Of a stretch of DNA of 36,834 nucleotides, positions 7,473-15,675 are shown piece by piece (the stretch's first letter is position 1; every line of letters starts with the position of its first letter). The position numbers and the translations under genes are program-made. This stretch comes from Fidelibacterota bacterium. Its GTDB lineage: Bacteria > Fidelibacterota > Marinisomatia > SCGC-AAA003-L08 > D37C17. The notes under the pieces are model-generated. The model had not been told where the DNA came from, did not search any database, and was given only the letters and a program-made list of their open reading frames with translations. Location of the stretch: NCBI GenBank assembly GCA_002719095.1, contig PBGO01000033.1, forward strand, positions 1-36,834. The letters run 5' to 3'.

Positions 7473-9014
7473 CTACTTCAAAAAAGTTATGTTTGTCGAG
7501 TAAATAATACTATGATTATCCTTGATGACTAATTTATAACTTCCAGATGAATTAATATATTTGCTTAAATCAAATTGTATTAATTCAGTAGATTGATATG
7601 AACTTAATTTTATTTTTTCTGTGAAAATTAAACTCCCTTTTAAATCGTAACAAAGTAAATCAACATTATCAGAAAATTCATTGGTAATTTCTATAAATAA
7701 ATTATTATTGAGCTTTATTGGATTGGGATACAAACTAACTACTCTTGCTGTAATTAATGGCTTAACTAAGGTCTGTACTTGCAAAGCTACATCAACAACG
7801 TCTTCTTCAGATGAAAAAATAAAAAAAATTTTATCACCATTATCTAATAATAGTTGATTTTGATTTAAATTATCACTTAAATAATTTGAATAACCGATTC
7901 GACTAAAGGATGCTTTAATATTGTTTGAACTAGAAATACTGTTAAAAATCAATTCGCTTAATATACCTACACCAATGATATTAACAGATAAATCATCAGC
8001 AGTTTGAGTAAAATAGATTTTTTCATCAGGAAGAATGAAATTTGATGTACTCACGGAGATTGGATTTATAAGGCGTTGATCTTCATGAAAATAAAAATTT
8101 TGATTAAAATAATCATACTTCCCACAAAATAGATTCTTTGATATAAAATCAGTCCAAATTGAGGAAAATGATTTTTTAAAATCTTCTTCTACGGTTCTTA
8201 ATATTGATTCCCTTGGACTAAGACCTGATGAAAATTTATTCCATATATTTCTTATTATTGTTGTTTCATTAATTGACGAACTATAGTCAACAATATTTGT
8301 TAGGTAATGACCAAACAATGCCATACTATAGCCAAAATTAGCCTCACTTTGACCTTGCACTAAATCACTGCCATCAAATTTTTGAACAGGATTATTAAAT
8401 AGGGAATAACTAAGTGCATCAACGAAAGACAAGTAATCATTGCAATTTGGTACCATAACATCCTCAAACCACATTGATGACATCTCCATAAGAAAATCAC
8501 TATTTTCATTAAAATTAGGTTTATAAGCTCTTTGTACAGCGTGAAAATATTCATGGGCAACACTAATTTGCATTTTTTCTAATGAGTTATGACAATAATC
8601 AGATGAAAAATTTAAACCGTTGTAATCATTATCAATTTTTACATAACTGGCTCCTGGATAATTGCTATCTACGACATTCCACCCCCATGCACTTTGATTT
8701 AGTAAATAAATATCGTAGATACCATCAGCATCAGATGGCTCTTCTAAAAAATGCATATCTTCTAATAATGTTTTTCTACTTAATTCAGCAAACTGTGCAA
8801 CATTTTGAACATAATCTGGAATGGAATCTTCATCCAAATCCTCGAGATTTGGAGCATTATCGCTTTCTAAGTCATAATGAATCATAAAATTTCCAAATTC
8901 TGAAATGTAACTATGACTTAGTGATGGTCTTATTCGGTTTATTTCATTATCATGAATGCATCTATCTGGTAATAACAAATCATATGTAATAAATATCAGA
9001 AATAAATATATCAT
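7473..9014 (-). CDS. Secreted zinc metalloprotease with T9SS-type C-terminal sorting domain
   Basis: The 513-residue protein has a short signal segment (MIYLFLIFITYDLL). A calcium-loop-like stretch DLDEDSIPDYV (59-69) is typical of the MXAN_6640-type putative metalloproteases. The active site is HEYFH at 154-158 (VAHEYFHAVQ), with a downstream MEMSSMWFEDVM (176-187) offering the third zinc ligand Glu, in gluzincin style. Residues 425-513 form a type-A sorting domain: SLYPNPIKLNN, CYDLKGSLIF, and SGSYKLVIKDN. The protein is therefore predicted to be exported across the outer membrane and attached or released there. It ends well before tRNA-fMet and starts 2 bp after the der stop codon, so it is probably read through from der. 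Confidence 0.82.
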   Translation of the reverse strand: MIYLFLIFITYDLLLPDRCIHDNEINRIRPSLSHSYISEFGNFMIHYDLESDNAPNLEDLDEDSIPDYVQNVAQFAELSRKTLLEDMHFLEEPSDADGIYDIYLLNQSAWGWNVVDSNYPGASYVKIDNDYNGLNFSSDYCHNSLEKMQISVAHEYFHAVQRAYKPNFNENSDFLMEMSSMWFEDVMVPNCNDYLSFVDALSYSLFNNPVQKFDGSDLVQGQSEANFGYSMALFGHYLTNIVDYSSSINETTIIRNIWNKFSSGLSPRESILRTVEEDFKKSFSSIWTDFISKNLFCGKYDYFNQNFYFHEDQRLINPISVSTSNFILPDEKIYFTQTADDLSVNIIGVGILSELIFNSISSSNNIKASFSRIGYSNYLSDNLNQNQLLLDNGDKIFFIFSSEEDVVDVALQVQTLVKPLITARVVSLYPNPIKLNNNLFIEITNEFSDNVDLLCYDLKGSLIFTEKIKLSSYQSTELIQFDLSKYINSSGSYKLVIKDNHSIIYSTNITFLK

Positions 9015-9016
9015 AA

Positions 9017-10327
9017 TTATTTAGATCTAAAGGATATTTTGATAGAAACTCCTAAAAATCCAAACTTAAGTCTAAGCTGATTTTCTAGATATCTTTTATA
9101 TGGAACAGAAAAAAGCTTTGGATGATTAGTATGAAATACAAACAAGGGCGGACATATTCTGATTTGCGATACAAATTTTATTTTTAAATTTTTTCCTTTT
9201 ATTGCAACAGGTGGGTTAGCTTTTATTACATCAGCAAGCCAGAGGTTTAAATCACGTGTCTTAATTTTTAAAGATCTATTATTATTAACTTCCAAAGCAG
9301 TTGATATCACATCTCTGACTCTTTTATTTTCTTTGACAGATGTAAAAATAAAGGGATAATTTTTTAATGAACTATATTTATATCTTATTTTATTTATATA
9401 ATTTGACATGGATTCTTGTTTATTCTTTACTAAGTCTAATTTATTAATAACTATCACTAGCCCCTTGCCTTTTGAAATGATATTTCTAATAATATCTTGA
9501 TCTTGCTTTCCAAAATCTTTAGTTATGTCAAGCATCATTAGCACTATATCGCACTCATCTATAATTCTGCCAGTTCTAACTGTACTGTAATACTCAATAT
9601 CTTCAGTAATTTTACTTTTTTTTCTAAGTCCTGCAGTATCAATTAATCTTATTTTGTGATTAAAATAGTTTATACTAGAATCTACAGAATCTCTTGTAGT
9701 TCCGGCTATATCAGTTACTATGGATAAATTCTTATTCATAATTTTATTAATTAGTGACGATTTTCCAACATTTGGAGTTCCAATTATTGCAATACTAAAA
9801 TCATGTAATTTATCATTATTTTTTTTAGCTGATAGAGACCCATGAATTCTGTCCAATAAATCTCCAATATTTTTTCCTGTTTGCGATGAAATCATTATTG
9901 GATCATTAAGCCCAAGTTCATAGAAATTATTTTTATTACTTACTAATCTATCGTTGTCAACTTTATTTAATATAAAAAGATAAGGTTTATTTAGTTTTAA
10001 AATACTTTGTGCTAAATCTCTGTCATTTGCAGTAATTTCCTGCTTCACATCCATCAGTAATAGTATTAAATCGCTCTCATTCTTAGCTATATCAGACTGT
10101 ATATTTACTTCTAAATCCATTACTTTTTTTGAATTACTTATATATCCACCCGTATCAATAATATCATAGTTTTGACCATTCCAAATAAATGAACTCTTTA
10201 TTCTATCCCGTGTGACGCCCTCCTGTTCTGAAACTATTGAATGAGATTTTCCAATGATTCTATTGAATAGAGTCGACTTTCCAACATTAGGCTTCCCAAT
10301 TATTACTATTGTATTTTTATTTGACAT
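9017..10327 (-). CDS. der: Ribosome biogenesis GTPase Der (EngA)
   Basis: The 436-residue protein has the two tandem GTPase domains unique to Der. The first has GKPNVGKST at 11-19, then DTGG and NKVD. The second has GTPNVGKSS, DTAG and NKLD. A C-terminal KH-like domain follows, with PPLFVFHTNHPKLF and YKRYLENQLRLKFGFLG, typical of the family. Der acts in 50S subunit assembly in the cytoplasm. The length is normal (E. coli 490, B. subtilis 436). The start ATG is 71 bp from the divergent TerB-like gene. Confidence 0.97.
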   Translation of the reverse strand: MSNKNTIVIIGKPNVGKSTLFNRIIGKSHSIVSEQEGVTRDRIKSSFIWNGQNYDIIDTGGYISNSKKVMDLEVNIQSDIAKNESDLILLLMDVKQEITANDRDLAQSILKLNKPYLFILNKVDNDRLVSNKNNFYELGLNDPIMISSQTGKNIGDLLDRIHGSLSAKKNNDKLHDFSIAIIGTPNVGKSSLINKIMNKNLSIVTDIAGTTRDSVDSSINYFNHKIRLIDTAGLRKKSKITEDIEYYSTVRTGRIIDECDIVLMMLDITKDFGKQDQDIIRNIISKGKGLVIVINKLDLVKNKQESMSNYINKIRYKYSSLKNYPFIFTSVKENKRVRDVISTALEVNNNRSLKIKTRDLNLWLADVIKANPPVAIKGKNLKIKFVSQIRICPPLFVFHTNHPKLFSVPYKRYLENQLRLKFGFLGVSIKISFRSK

Positions 10328-10342
10328 TTTATGATATTAATT

Positions 10343-10371
10343 TTTACAAGCTAAAATTAAGTAAATATAAT
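10343..10371 (+). promoter_or_regulatory. Sigma-70 type promoter for the TerB-like gene
   Basis: TTTACA (10343-10348) and TATAAT (10366-10371) are separated by exactly 17 bases, a near-consensus pair (11 of 12 matches). The start codon of the TerB-like gene lies 28 bases beyond the -10 box. In DNA this AT-rich, chance matches to -10 boxes are common, but the matching -35 box and exact spacing make this one credible. Confidence 0.55.
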
Positions 10372-10398
10372 ATATAATATTATCTATATTAATTAAAG

Positions 10399-10794
10399 AT
10401 GAAGGATTCTAAAAAAACAATATTAAATGCATGCTCTCTCCTCATATGTATATCCAAAGCTGACGATATTATTACAAACGATGAGATAGCTATTATCGAA
10501 GAAATTCTAATAGATTTTTTTAATATCGACCAAACGGAAGTAAAGCAAGTAATTAAATCTGGTTTTCAATCTGTAGAACAATCAGTTGATATATTTCAAT
10601 TTTCGAATCAAATAAACGAATCATTTACATACCAAGATAAAATAGATTTCTTAAAATGTATTTTTGAAGTAGGGTATATTGATGGAGAATTGCATGATAT
10701 GGAATACCATTACATAAAAAAAATATCTTATCTTCTTAATATAGAACGTGATGATTTGATAAATGTAAAATTAGAATTTAAAGACTATATCTAA
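10399..10794 (+). CDS. TerB-like (tellurite resistance B fold) protein
   Basis: The 131-residue all-helical protein carries the TerB duplicated pattern: SKADDIITNDEIAIIEEIL near residues 19-38 and VGYIDGELHDMEYHYIKKI near 91-109. In both, an acidic loop precedes a helix with a D/E pair, as in the metal-binding TerB/DjlA N-terminal family. No signal or membrane segment is visible. The function in vivo is unknown; TerB-fold proteins often sense or bind metals near membranes. It is one of only three plus-strand genes here and overlaps the frr stop by four bases. Confidence 0.75.
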   Translation: MKDSKKTILNACSLLICISKADDIITNDEIAIIEEILIDFFNIDQTEVKQVIKSGFQSVEQSVDIFQFSNQINESFTYQDKIDFLKCIFEVGYIDGELHDMEYHYIKKISYLLNIERDDLINVKLEFKDYI

Positions 10795-11342
10795 TTAAGT
10801 ATTTCTTTCTCTTTTGCAGAAGATAAATCAGAAATCTTCTTGATAGTATTATCGGTAATTTCTTGAACATTATCTAATGCGCGTTTAACATTATCTTCGG
10901 ATAACCCTTCTTCTTTCATGCTCTTAATTTTCTCGTTGAAATCTCTTCGAGTATTTCTAATCGATACTTTACCTTCTTCTACAATTTTATGGACATGTTT
11001 GATTATTTCTCTTCTTCTATCTTCAGTTAAAGCAGGAATATTTAGTCTTATAACATTACCATCATTATTAGGAGACATACCTAAATCTGATGAAATTATA
11101 GAAGATTCTATGATTTCAATACTTGATGGATCGAATGGTGTTATAACTATCATCTGAGCTTCTGGAACTGAAATATGAGCAATGTTTTTAAGGGGTTGCG
11201 GCGTTCCGTAATAATCAACTTGTACGGAATCTAACATAGACGAAGAAGCTCTTCCAGTTCTCATTTTTGATAACTCTGATTGATAATAACTAATTGTTTT
11301 CTCCACTTGTTTTTGCATCTCTTTGAGCAAATCTTCTACCAT
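10791..11342 (-). CDS. frr: Ribosome recycling factor
   Basis: The 183-residue protein (family about 185) has the typical LSKMRTGRASSSMLDSVQVDYYG near 24-46, ISVPEAQMIVITPFD and IRLNIPALTEDRRREI. RRF works with EF-G to split the post-termination ribosome. The ATG lies inside the pyrH end (ATGGTAG, where TAG is the pyrH stop). GGAGG sits 6 bases upstream, so translation is coupled to pyrH. It is the last gene of the ribosomal run and ends against the convergent TerB-like gene. Confidence 0.97.
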   Translation of the reverse strand: MVEDLLKEMQKQVEKTISYYQSELSKMRTGRASSSMLDSVQVDYYGTPQPLKNIAHISVPEAQMIVITPFDPSSIEIIESSIISSDLGMSPNNDGNVIRLNIPALTEDRRREIIKHVHKIVEEGKVSIRNTRRDFNEKIKSMKEEGLSEDNVKRALDNVQEITDNTIKKISDLSSAKEKEILN

Positions 11343-12079
11343 TTTAATCCTCCGTTGGAAATTATTGTTCCTTCTTTCTTACCTTCAAATAAATTCTTAA
11401 GCGATTTTCTTTTTAATATATCAAAAACTACTATTGGTAAATTATTTTCTTTACAAAGTGTAATTGCAGTAAGATCCATTACCTTTAGCTCTCTATCAAT
11501 TACGTCTTTAAAAGTCAAATCGCTAAATTTTTCAGCTTCTGAATCCTTGTTAGGATCGCTAGTAAAAACACCATCAACTTTAGTAGCTTTAAGAAAGACT
11601 TGAGCGCCAACTTCGATGGCTCTAAGTGCTGCGGTTGTATCCGTTGTAAAGTATGGATTACCTGTACCACCAGCAAGAATTACAATTCTACCCTTTTCAA
11701 GATGTCGAGTAGCTCTTCTTCTTATGTAGGGTTCTGCGACTTTTTTAATATCGAGAGCAGACATAACCCTAGAATCTAAACCAAGCTTCTCTAACTCTGA
11801 TTGAAGCGCAAGTGAATTCATTATAGTTGCCATCATGCCCATATAATCTGCTGTTACTCTATCCATTCCTTTAGATGCTATGGATACTCCTCTAAAGAAG
11901 TTGCCACCGCCAATAACAATTGAAATTTGTTTGTTGGGATGATAAATATTTGAAATATCTTTAGAAATTGTATTTAAAGTAGAAGGATTTATTCCGAAAT
12001 CCAGATTTCCGGCAAGAAACTCGCCACTTATTTTGATTAATACTTTTTCTAATTTGAGATCAGAAACAGAAGATTTCAT
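11336..12079 (-). CDS. pyrH: Uridylate kinase (UMP kinase)
   Basis: The 247-residue amino-acid-kinase-fold enzyme phosphorylates UMP to UDP. Visible motifs: VLIKISGEFLAG near 13-24, VIGGGNFFRG near 55-64, DYMGMMATIMNSLALQ, the GRIVILAGGTGNPYFTTDTTAALRA block, and LKATKVDGVFTSDP. It follows tsf with a 3-bp gap and overlaps frr by 7 bp. In the same direction upstream lie pyrR, pyrB and a pyrC-like gene, so the UMP maker and the UMP user share a neighbourhood. Confidence 0.97.
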   Translation of the reverse strand: MKSSVSDLKLEKVLIKISGEFLAGNLDFGINPSTLNTISKDISNIYHPNKQISIVIGGGNFFRGVSIASKGMDRVTADYMGMMATIMNSLALQSELEKLGLDSRVMSALDIKKVAEPYIRRRATRHLEKGRIVILAGGTGNPYFTTDTTAALRAIEVGAQVFLKATKVDGVFTSDPNKDSEAEKFSDLTFKDVIDRELKVMDLTAITLCKENNLPIVVFDILKRKSLKNLFEGKKEGTIISNGGLKW

Positions 12080-12082
12080 CTT

Positions 12083-12712
12083 CTATTCGGAATTTTCTTT
12101 ATTTGATGTGGATATAGTTTCGCCAAGCTGAAATCGCATAAACCTAGCTATAGATATATTTTCACCTAGCTTTGCAATTGTATCAGTTAAAACTTCCTTG
12201 ACAGTAGTATTAGGATCTTTCACAAATTGCTGTTCCAAAAGAGCATTTTCTTTGCAAAACTTATCCATTCTACCTTCAACCATTTTGTTAACTATTTCAT
12301 CAGGCTTACCTGACGCTTTAGCTTGTTCAGCATATATTTCACGCTCTTTACTTAAAACGCTCTTTGAAATTTCATCTTTCGATACAGAGACTGGAGCCGC
12401 TGCTGCAATATGCATAGCTATGTCTTTGCAAAGAGACTGAAATGCATCTGTTTTTGCCACAAAATCAGTTTCGCAATTAATCTCTAGCATTACACCAAGC
12501 TTCGAACCTGGATGTATGTATGTTGTAATAAGACCATCCTTGACTTCTCTTCCTGCTTTTTTCTGTGCTTTTGCAATACCAGACTTTCTCAAGAAATCCA
12601 TCGCTTTTTGAAGCTCACCATTTGACTCAGTAAGCGCTTTCTTGCAGTCCATCATGCCAGCACCTGATATATCTCTTAATTCTTTGACTTTTTTTGCACT
12701 TATAGAACTCAT
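12083..12712 (-). CDS. tsf: Translation elongation factor Ts (short form)
   Basis: This 209-residue EF-Ts exchanges GDP for GTP on EF-Tu. The N-terminal UBA-like domain reads KELRDISGAGMMDCKKAL (10-27). The nucleotide-exchange motif TDFVA is at 82-86. Length is near that of the Thermus protein (196) and well below E. coli (283), so the second core subdomain is missing and the protein may act as a dimer as in Thermus. It sits between rpsB and pyrH, the usual rpsB-tsf-pyrH-frr order. Confidence 0.96.
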   Translation of the reverse strand: MSSISAKKVKELRDISGAGMMDCKKALTESNGELQKAMDFLRKSGIAKAQKKAGREVKDGLITTYIHPGSKLGVMLEINCETDFVAKTDAFQSLCKDIAMHIAAAAPVSVSKDEISKSVLSKEREIYAEQAKASGKPDEIVNKMVEGRMDKFCKENALLEQQFVKDPNTTVKEVLTDTIAKLGENISIARFMRFQLGETISTSNKENSE

Positions 12713-12734
12713 AGTTTTTTATTACCCTTTAAAA

Positions 12735-13484
12735 TTACTTACTTAGTGTTTCTTCTGCTTCTACTTCAACATTTGCGTTTTGTGTGTCGCTTCCTTCATT
12801 TTTCAAATTTCTAAAGTCATTAATTGAATCAACGAAATAGCTTAAAATTAGTTTAACTGTTTTAATTGAATCATCATTTGCCGGGATAGGGAAGTCTACA
12901 GATTCTGGATTTGTATTTGTATCAACTATCCCAAAAACAGGAATACCCAAAATTTTGGCTTCATCAACAGCATTTTTTTCCAATTTGACGTCAACCACAA
13001 AAATAGCGCTTGGTAAGTATCTCATATCTTTGATACCTCTATGTAAATCTGATAATTTGATTCTTTCTCTCTCAAGCATCATAGTTTCTTTTTTGGTAAG
13101 ATTCTTGTAAATTGATGAAGATTCTTTTTCAAGCTTTTCAAGCCTTCTGATACTTTTCTTGATAGTAGCAAAATTTGTCAGAATTCCTCCTAACCATCGT
13201 TCAACAATGTAAAACATACTACAAGAATCAGCTGCCTCTTGTACAACATCCTTGACTTGATTCTTTGTGCCGACAAATAAAATATTTCCACCTTCGCCCA
13301 CTATATTTAATATTTCTTTATCAACCTTCTCCATCGCCTTGACTGTTTCTTCAAGATCAATGATATGAACTCCATTCTTTTTTGTAGCAATGTATGGAAG
13401 GAACCTAGGATCCCACTTTGAAGTAGGATGACCAAAATGAGCTCCAGTATCTATTAATTCTTGGACTGTAATTGACTTTTTCAT
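12735..13484 (-). CDS. rpsB: 30S ribosomal protein S2
   Basis: The ATG at 13484 gives a 249-residue protein starting MKKSITVQELIDTGAHFGHP, the normal S2 N-terminus. The open frame extends 13 codons further into rpsI, which is rejected. Family blocks: WDPRFLPYIATKKNGVHIID, FVGTKNQVKD, VERWLGGILTNF and IPVFGIVDTNTNPESVDFPIPANDD. The tail (after about residue 230) is acidic and Glu-rich. It starts 4 bases after the rpsI stop, with only a weak ribosome site, so it is probably coupled to rpsI translation. Confidence 0.97.
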   Translation of the reverse strand: MKKSITVQELIDTGAHFGHPTSKWDPRFLPYIATKKNGVHIIDLEETVKAMEKVDKEILNIVGEGGNILFVGTKNQVKDVVQEAADSCSMFYIVERWLGGILTNFATIKKSIRRLEKLEKESSSIYKNLTKKETMMLERERIKLSDLHRGIKDMRYLPSAIFVVDVKLEKNAVDEAKILGIPVFGIVDTNTNPESVDFPIPANDDSIKTVKLILSYFVDSINDFRNLKNEGSDTQNANVEVEAEETLSK

Positions 13485-13488
13485 AATT

Positions 13489-13887
13489 TTATCTTTTAGA
13501 AAACTGAAACTTCTTTCGAGCACCAGGTTGACCGTACTTCTTTCTCTCGACCTCTCTTGAGTCTCTAGTTAACATACCTTCTTTTTTTAGTAGTGTTCTT
13601 AAATCTGAATCGATCATCTGTAACCCTCTGGCAATAGCCAATCTTATAGCACCAGCTTGCCCAGTTTGACCACCTCCTTCAACATTGACAATAATATCAT
13701 ATTTCTTTAAAGAGTTGGTTAACTCAAGAGGTTGTTTGATAATCATTTTAGAAGTATCCCTAGAAAAATAAACATCTATATCTTTTTCATTAATTGTAAT
13801 GGCTCCCTTTCCAGGATAAAAATAAGCTCTAGCAATAGATTCTTTACGTCTTCCAATAGCATGAGTTTCATGTAATTTTTTATTCAT
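13489..13887 (-). CDS. rpsI: 30S ribosomal protein S9
   Basis: The 132-residue protein has the S9 signature GGGQTGQAGAIRLAIARGL (about 74-92), then LTRDSREVERKKYGQPGARK and the conserved C-terminal SKR that reaches the P-site tRNA. The N-terminus HAIGRRKESIARAYF is also typical. Its ATG overlaps the end of rplM by 8 bp. Ribosomal protein S9 is almost always paired with L13, as here. Confidence 0.97.
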   Translation of the reverse strand: MNKKLHETHAIGRRKESIARAYFYPGKGAITINEKDIDVYFSRDTSKMIIKQPLELTNSLKKYDIIVNVEGGGQTGQAGAIRLAIARGLQMIDSDLRTLLKKEGMLTRDSREVERKKYGQPGARKKFQFSKR

Positions 13888-14314
13888 TTATATCTAGCAC
13901 CTTTGGATTTTGACTTGAATGTGGGTGAGATGGACCAGAATAGACCTTAAGATGATTAAATAATTTTCTTCCTAATCTGTTGTGCGGAAGCATTCCTTTG
14001 ACAGCTGAATTTATAATTCTCTCAGGATGTTTTTCTTTCAAAGATTTGTATGAAGCTACTTTTTGACCACCTGGATATCCTGTATGGTGCCAATATTCTT
14101 TTTGTTCACTTTTGTTACCAGATATGATAACTTTATCTGCATTGATAACAATAACAAAGTCTCCCATATCAAGATTCGGTGTAAAGAACGGCTTGTGCTT
14201 TCCTCTAATTACTTGTGCAACATTACTTGCGAGTCTTCCTAGTTTTTTCCCCGTAGCATCTACGACAAACCAGTTTCGTTTTATTTGATTTTCTTTAATT
14301 GATAGTGTTTTCAT
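13880..14314 (-). CDS. rplM: 50S ribosomal protein L13
   Basis: The 144-residue protein shows the L13 signature: WFVVDATGKKLGRLASNVA (15-33), IRGKHKPFFTPNLDMGDFV, the GYPGGQK motif, and AVKGMLPHNRLGRK. It binds 23S rRNA early in assembly. The 68-bp spacer to the end of the pyrC-like gene holds a possible weak promoter (TTGTGT about 15 bases before TATAAG), too poor to annotate alone, so read-through from the pyr genes is possible. Confidence 0.97.
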   Translation of the reverse strand: MKTLSIKENQIKRNWFVVDATGKKLGRLASNVAQVIRGKHKPFFTPNLDMGDFVIVINADKVIISGNKSEQKEYWHHTGYPGGQKVASYKSLKEKHPERIINSAVKGMLPHNRLGRKLFNHLKVYSGPSHPHSSQNPKVLDINE

Positions 14315-14382
14315 AGTATTTTTTATCTGTATATTTATAGCCTAGTAACTTATAATTAATACATTTAATACACAAGTTTAAA

Positions 14383-15675
14383 TTAATCAAATGAGTGAAT
14401 TTTATTTTTACAAAGAACATATTTTATTTTTCCTTTCATACTTTTACCTATCATTGGTGAATTCTTAGATTTTGAAAAAATATTTTCTTCTTTAAATACC
14501 CATTTTTCATTTGTATCAATAACATTAAAATTAGCAGGTCGGCCAGCTTTTATTGAATCTAGCTCTAGATTATATACTTTAGATGGATTTAATGTAAATA
14601 AACCTAGAATTTCTTCAATTTTAAAATTATTCTCGCTTAAAATTTTATTACAAAAAGGAAATGCAGACTCTAATCCAATAACACCATGCTTAGAATTTAA
14701 TAAATCAGACTCTTTAGATTCTGATGCTCGAGGGAAATGATCAGAAACAATACAATCAATCGTACCATCTCTCAATCCTTCAATCAAACCTAAGCTGTCT
14801 TTTTCGGATCTTAAAGGAGGCGAAATTTTAAACACTGCATCAAAATCTACAAACTCTTCCTGATTCAAACCCAAATGATTAGGAGATACATCAGCAGATA
14901 TCTTAGAATACTTATTTTTAAAAAACTTAATTAAATCTACTGATTTTTCAGAACTGACATTAGGTATATGAATTCTTCCACCAACATATTTTGCTATCTC
15001 AATATTTTGATAAATTGCTATAGTTTCGGATATATAAGGATTTGCGGGAAGACCCATTTCTGTTGAAAATTTACTCTCATGCGTAAAACCATTGCTTGAT
15101 AAATCATAATCTTCAGTATGATTAAAATACGGAATGTTAAACATACTGGTATACTCCAGAACATTTCTAATTAGTTGGGTATTTTTAAGAATTTTGTGTG
15201 CGTCAGAAATGGCAACAACACCTTTTTTGGACATTAGGCCGATTTCGCTGATCTCTGTGCCATTTAGATTTTTTGTTGCGGCCCCAATTAATTCAATATT
15301 AATTAAAGATTCTTTAATTCTATTTTTCATGTAACAAACTAAATCTAGAGAATCTATACACGGATTTGTATCGGGTAGCATGCATATGCGTGTATAGCCA
15401 CCAGCCAAAGCTGCTCGAGAAACACTACAGATTGATTCAATGTCTTCATTGCCTGGCTCACCTAAATGAGTACGCAAATCAATAAATCCAGGAGATATAA
15501 CAAAACTTGAGCAATCTATAGTTTCTATGTCAGATGAATCTCCTTGATAATTCATATCTTTAATATCACCATCAATGATTAATAAGCTGGCTCTTTTGAT
15601 TTTCTTGGATTCAGGATGATACACTTTTGCATTCTTGAGCAAATATTTATCTAGCTTGTTCGAAATTAAAGACAC
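14383..15675 (-). CDS. Dihydroorotase-like protein (PyrC'/PyrX type), probably non-catalytic
   Basis: The 430-residue protein is a type I dihydroorotase homologue by length, order of motifs and position after pyrB. Key residues differ. The DxHxHxR zinc motif reads D66-L-R68-T-H70-L-G72, so the first His is Arg and the substrate Arg is Gly. The PNT motif reads P101-D-T, so the substrate Asn is Asp. The H-V-S zinc His is N239. H186 (NHTED), D158 and D312 remain. This matches the pseudo-dihydroorotases known beside ATCase in pseudomonads, which hold PyrB in its active complex without catalysis. An active enzyme would then be encoded elsewhere. The start is GTG at 15675, six bases after a perfect GGAGGTGA inside the end of pyrB. 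Confidence 0.85.
   Translation of the reverse strand: MSLISNKLDKYLLKNAKVYHPESKKIKRASLLIIDGDIKDMNYQGDSSDIETIDCSSFVISPGFIDLRTHLGEPGNEDIESICSVSRAALAGGYTRICMLPDTNPCIDSLDLVCYMKNRIKESLINIELIGAATKNLNGTEISEIGLMSKKGVVAISDAHKILKNTQLIRNVLEYTSMFNIPYFNHTEDYDLSSNGFTHESKFSTEMGLPANPYISETIAIYQNIEIAKYVGGRIHIPNVSSEKSVDLIKFFKNKYSKISADVSPNHLGLNQEEFVDFDAVFKISPPLRSEKDSLGLIEGLRDGTIDCIVSDHFPRASESKESDLLNSKHGVIGLESAFPFCNKILSENNFKIEEILGLFTLNPSKVYNLELDSIKAGRPANFNVIDTNEKWVFKEENIFSKSKNSPMIGKSMKGKIKYVLCKNKIHSFD

Noticed and set aside
13485-13523. 13-residue N-terminal extension of ribosomal protein S2
   Set aside because: It lies inside rpsI, and S2 normally starts at MKKSITVQ.
14383-15675. Hydantoinase or allantoinase
   Set aside because: Position after pyrB and the overall motif order fit the dihydroorotase/PyrC' family better.
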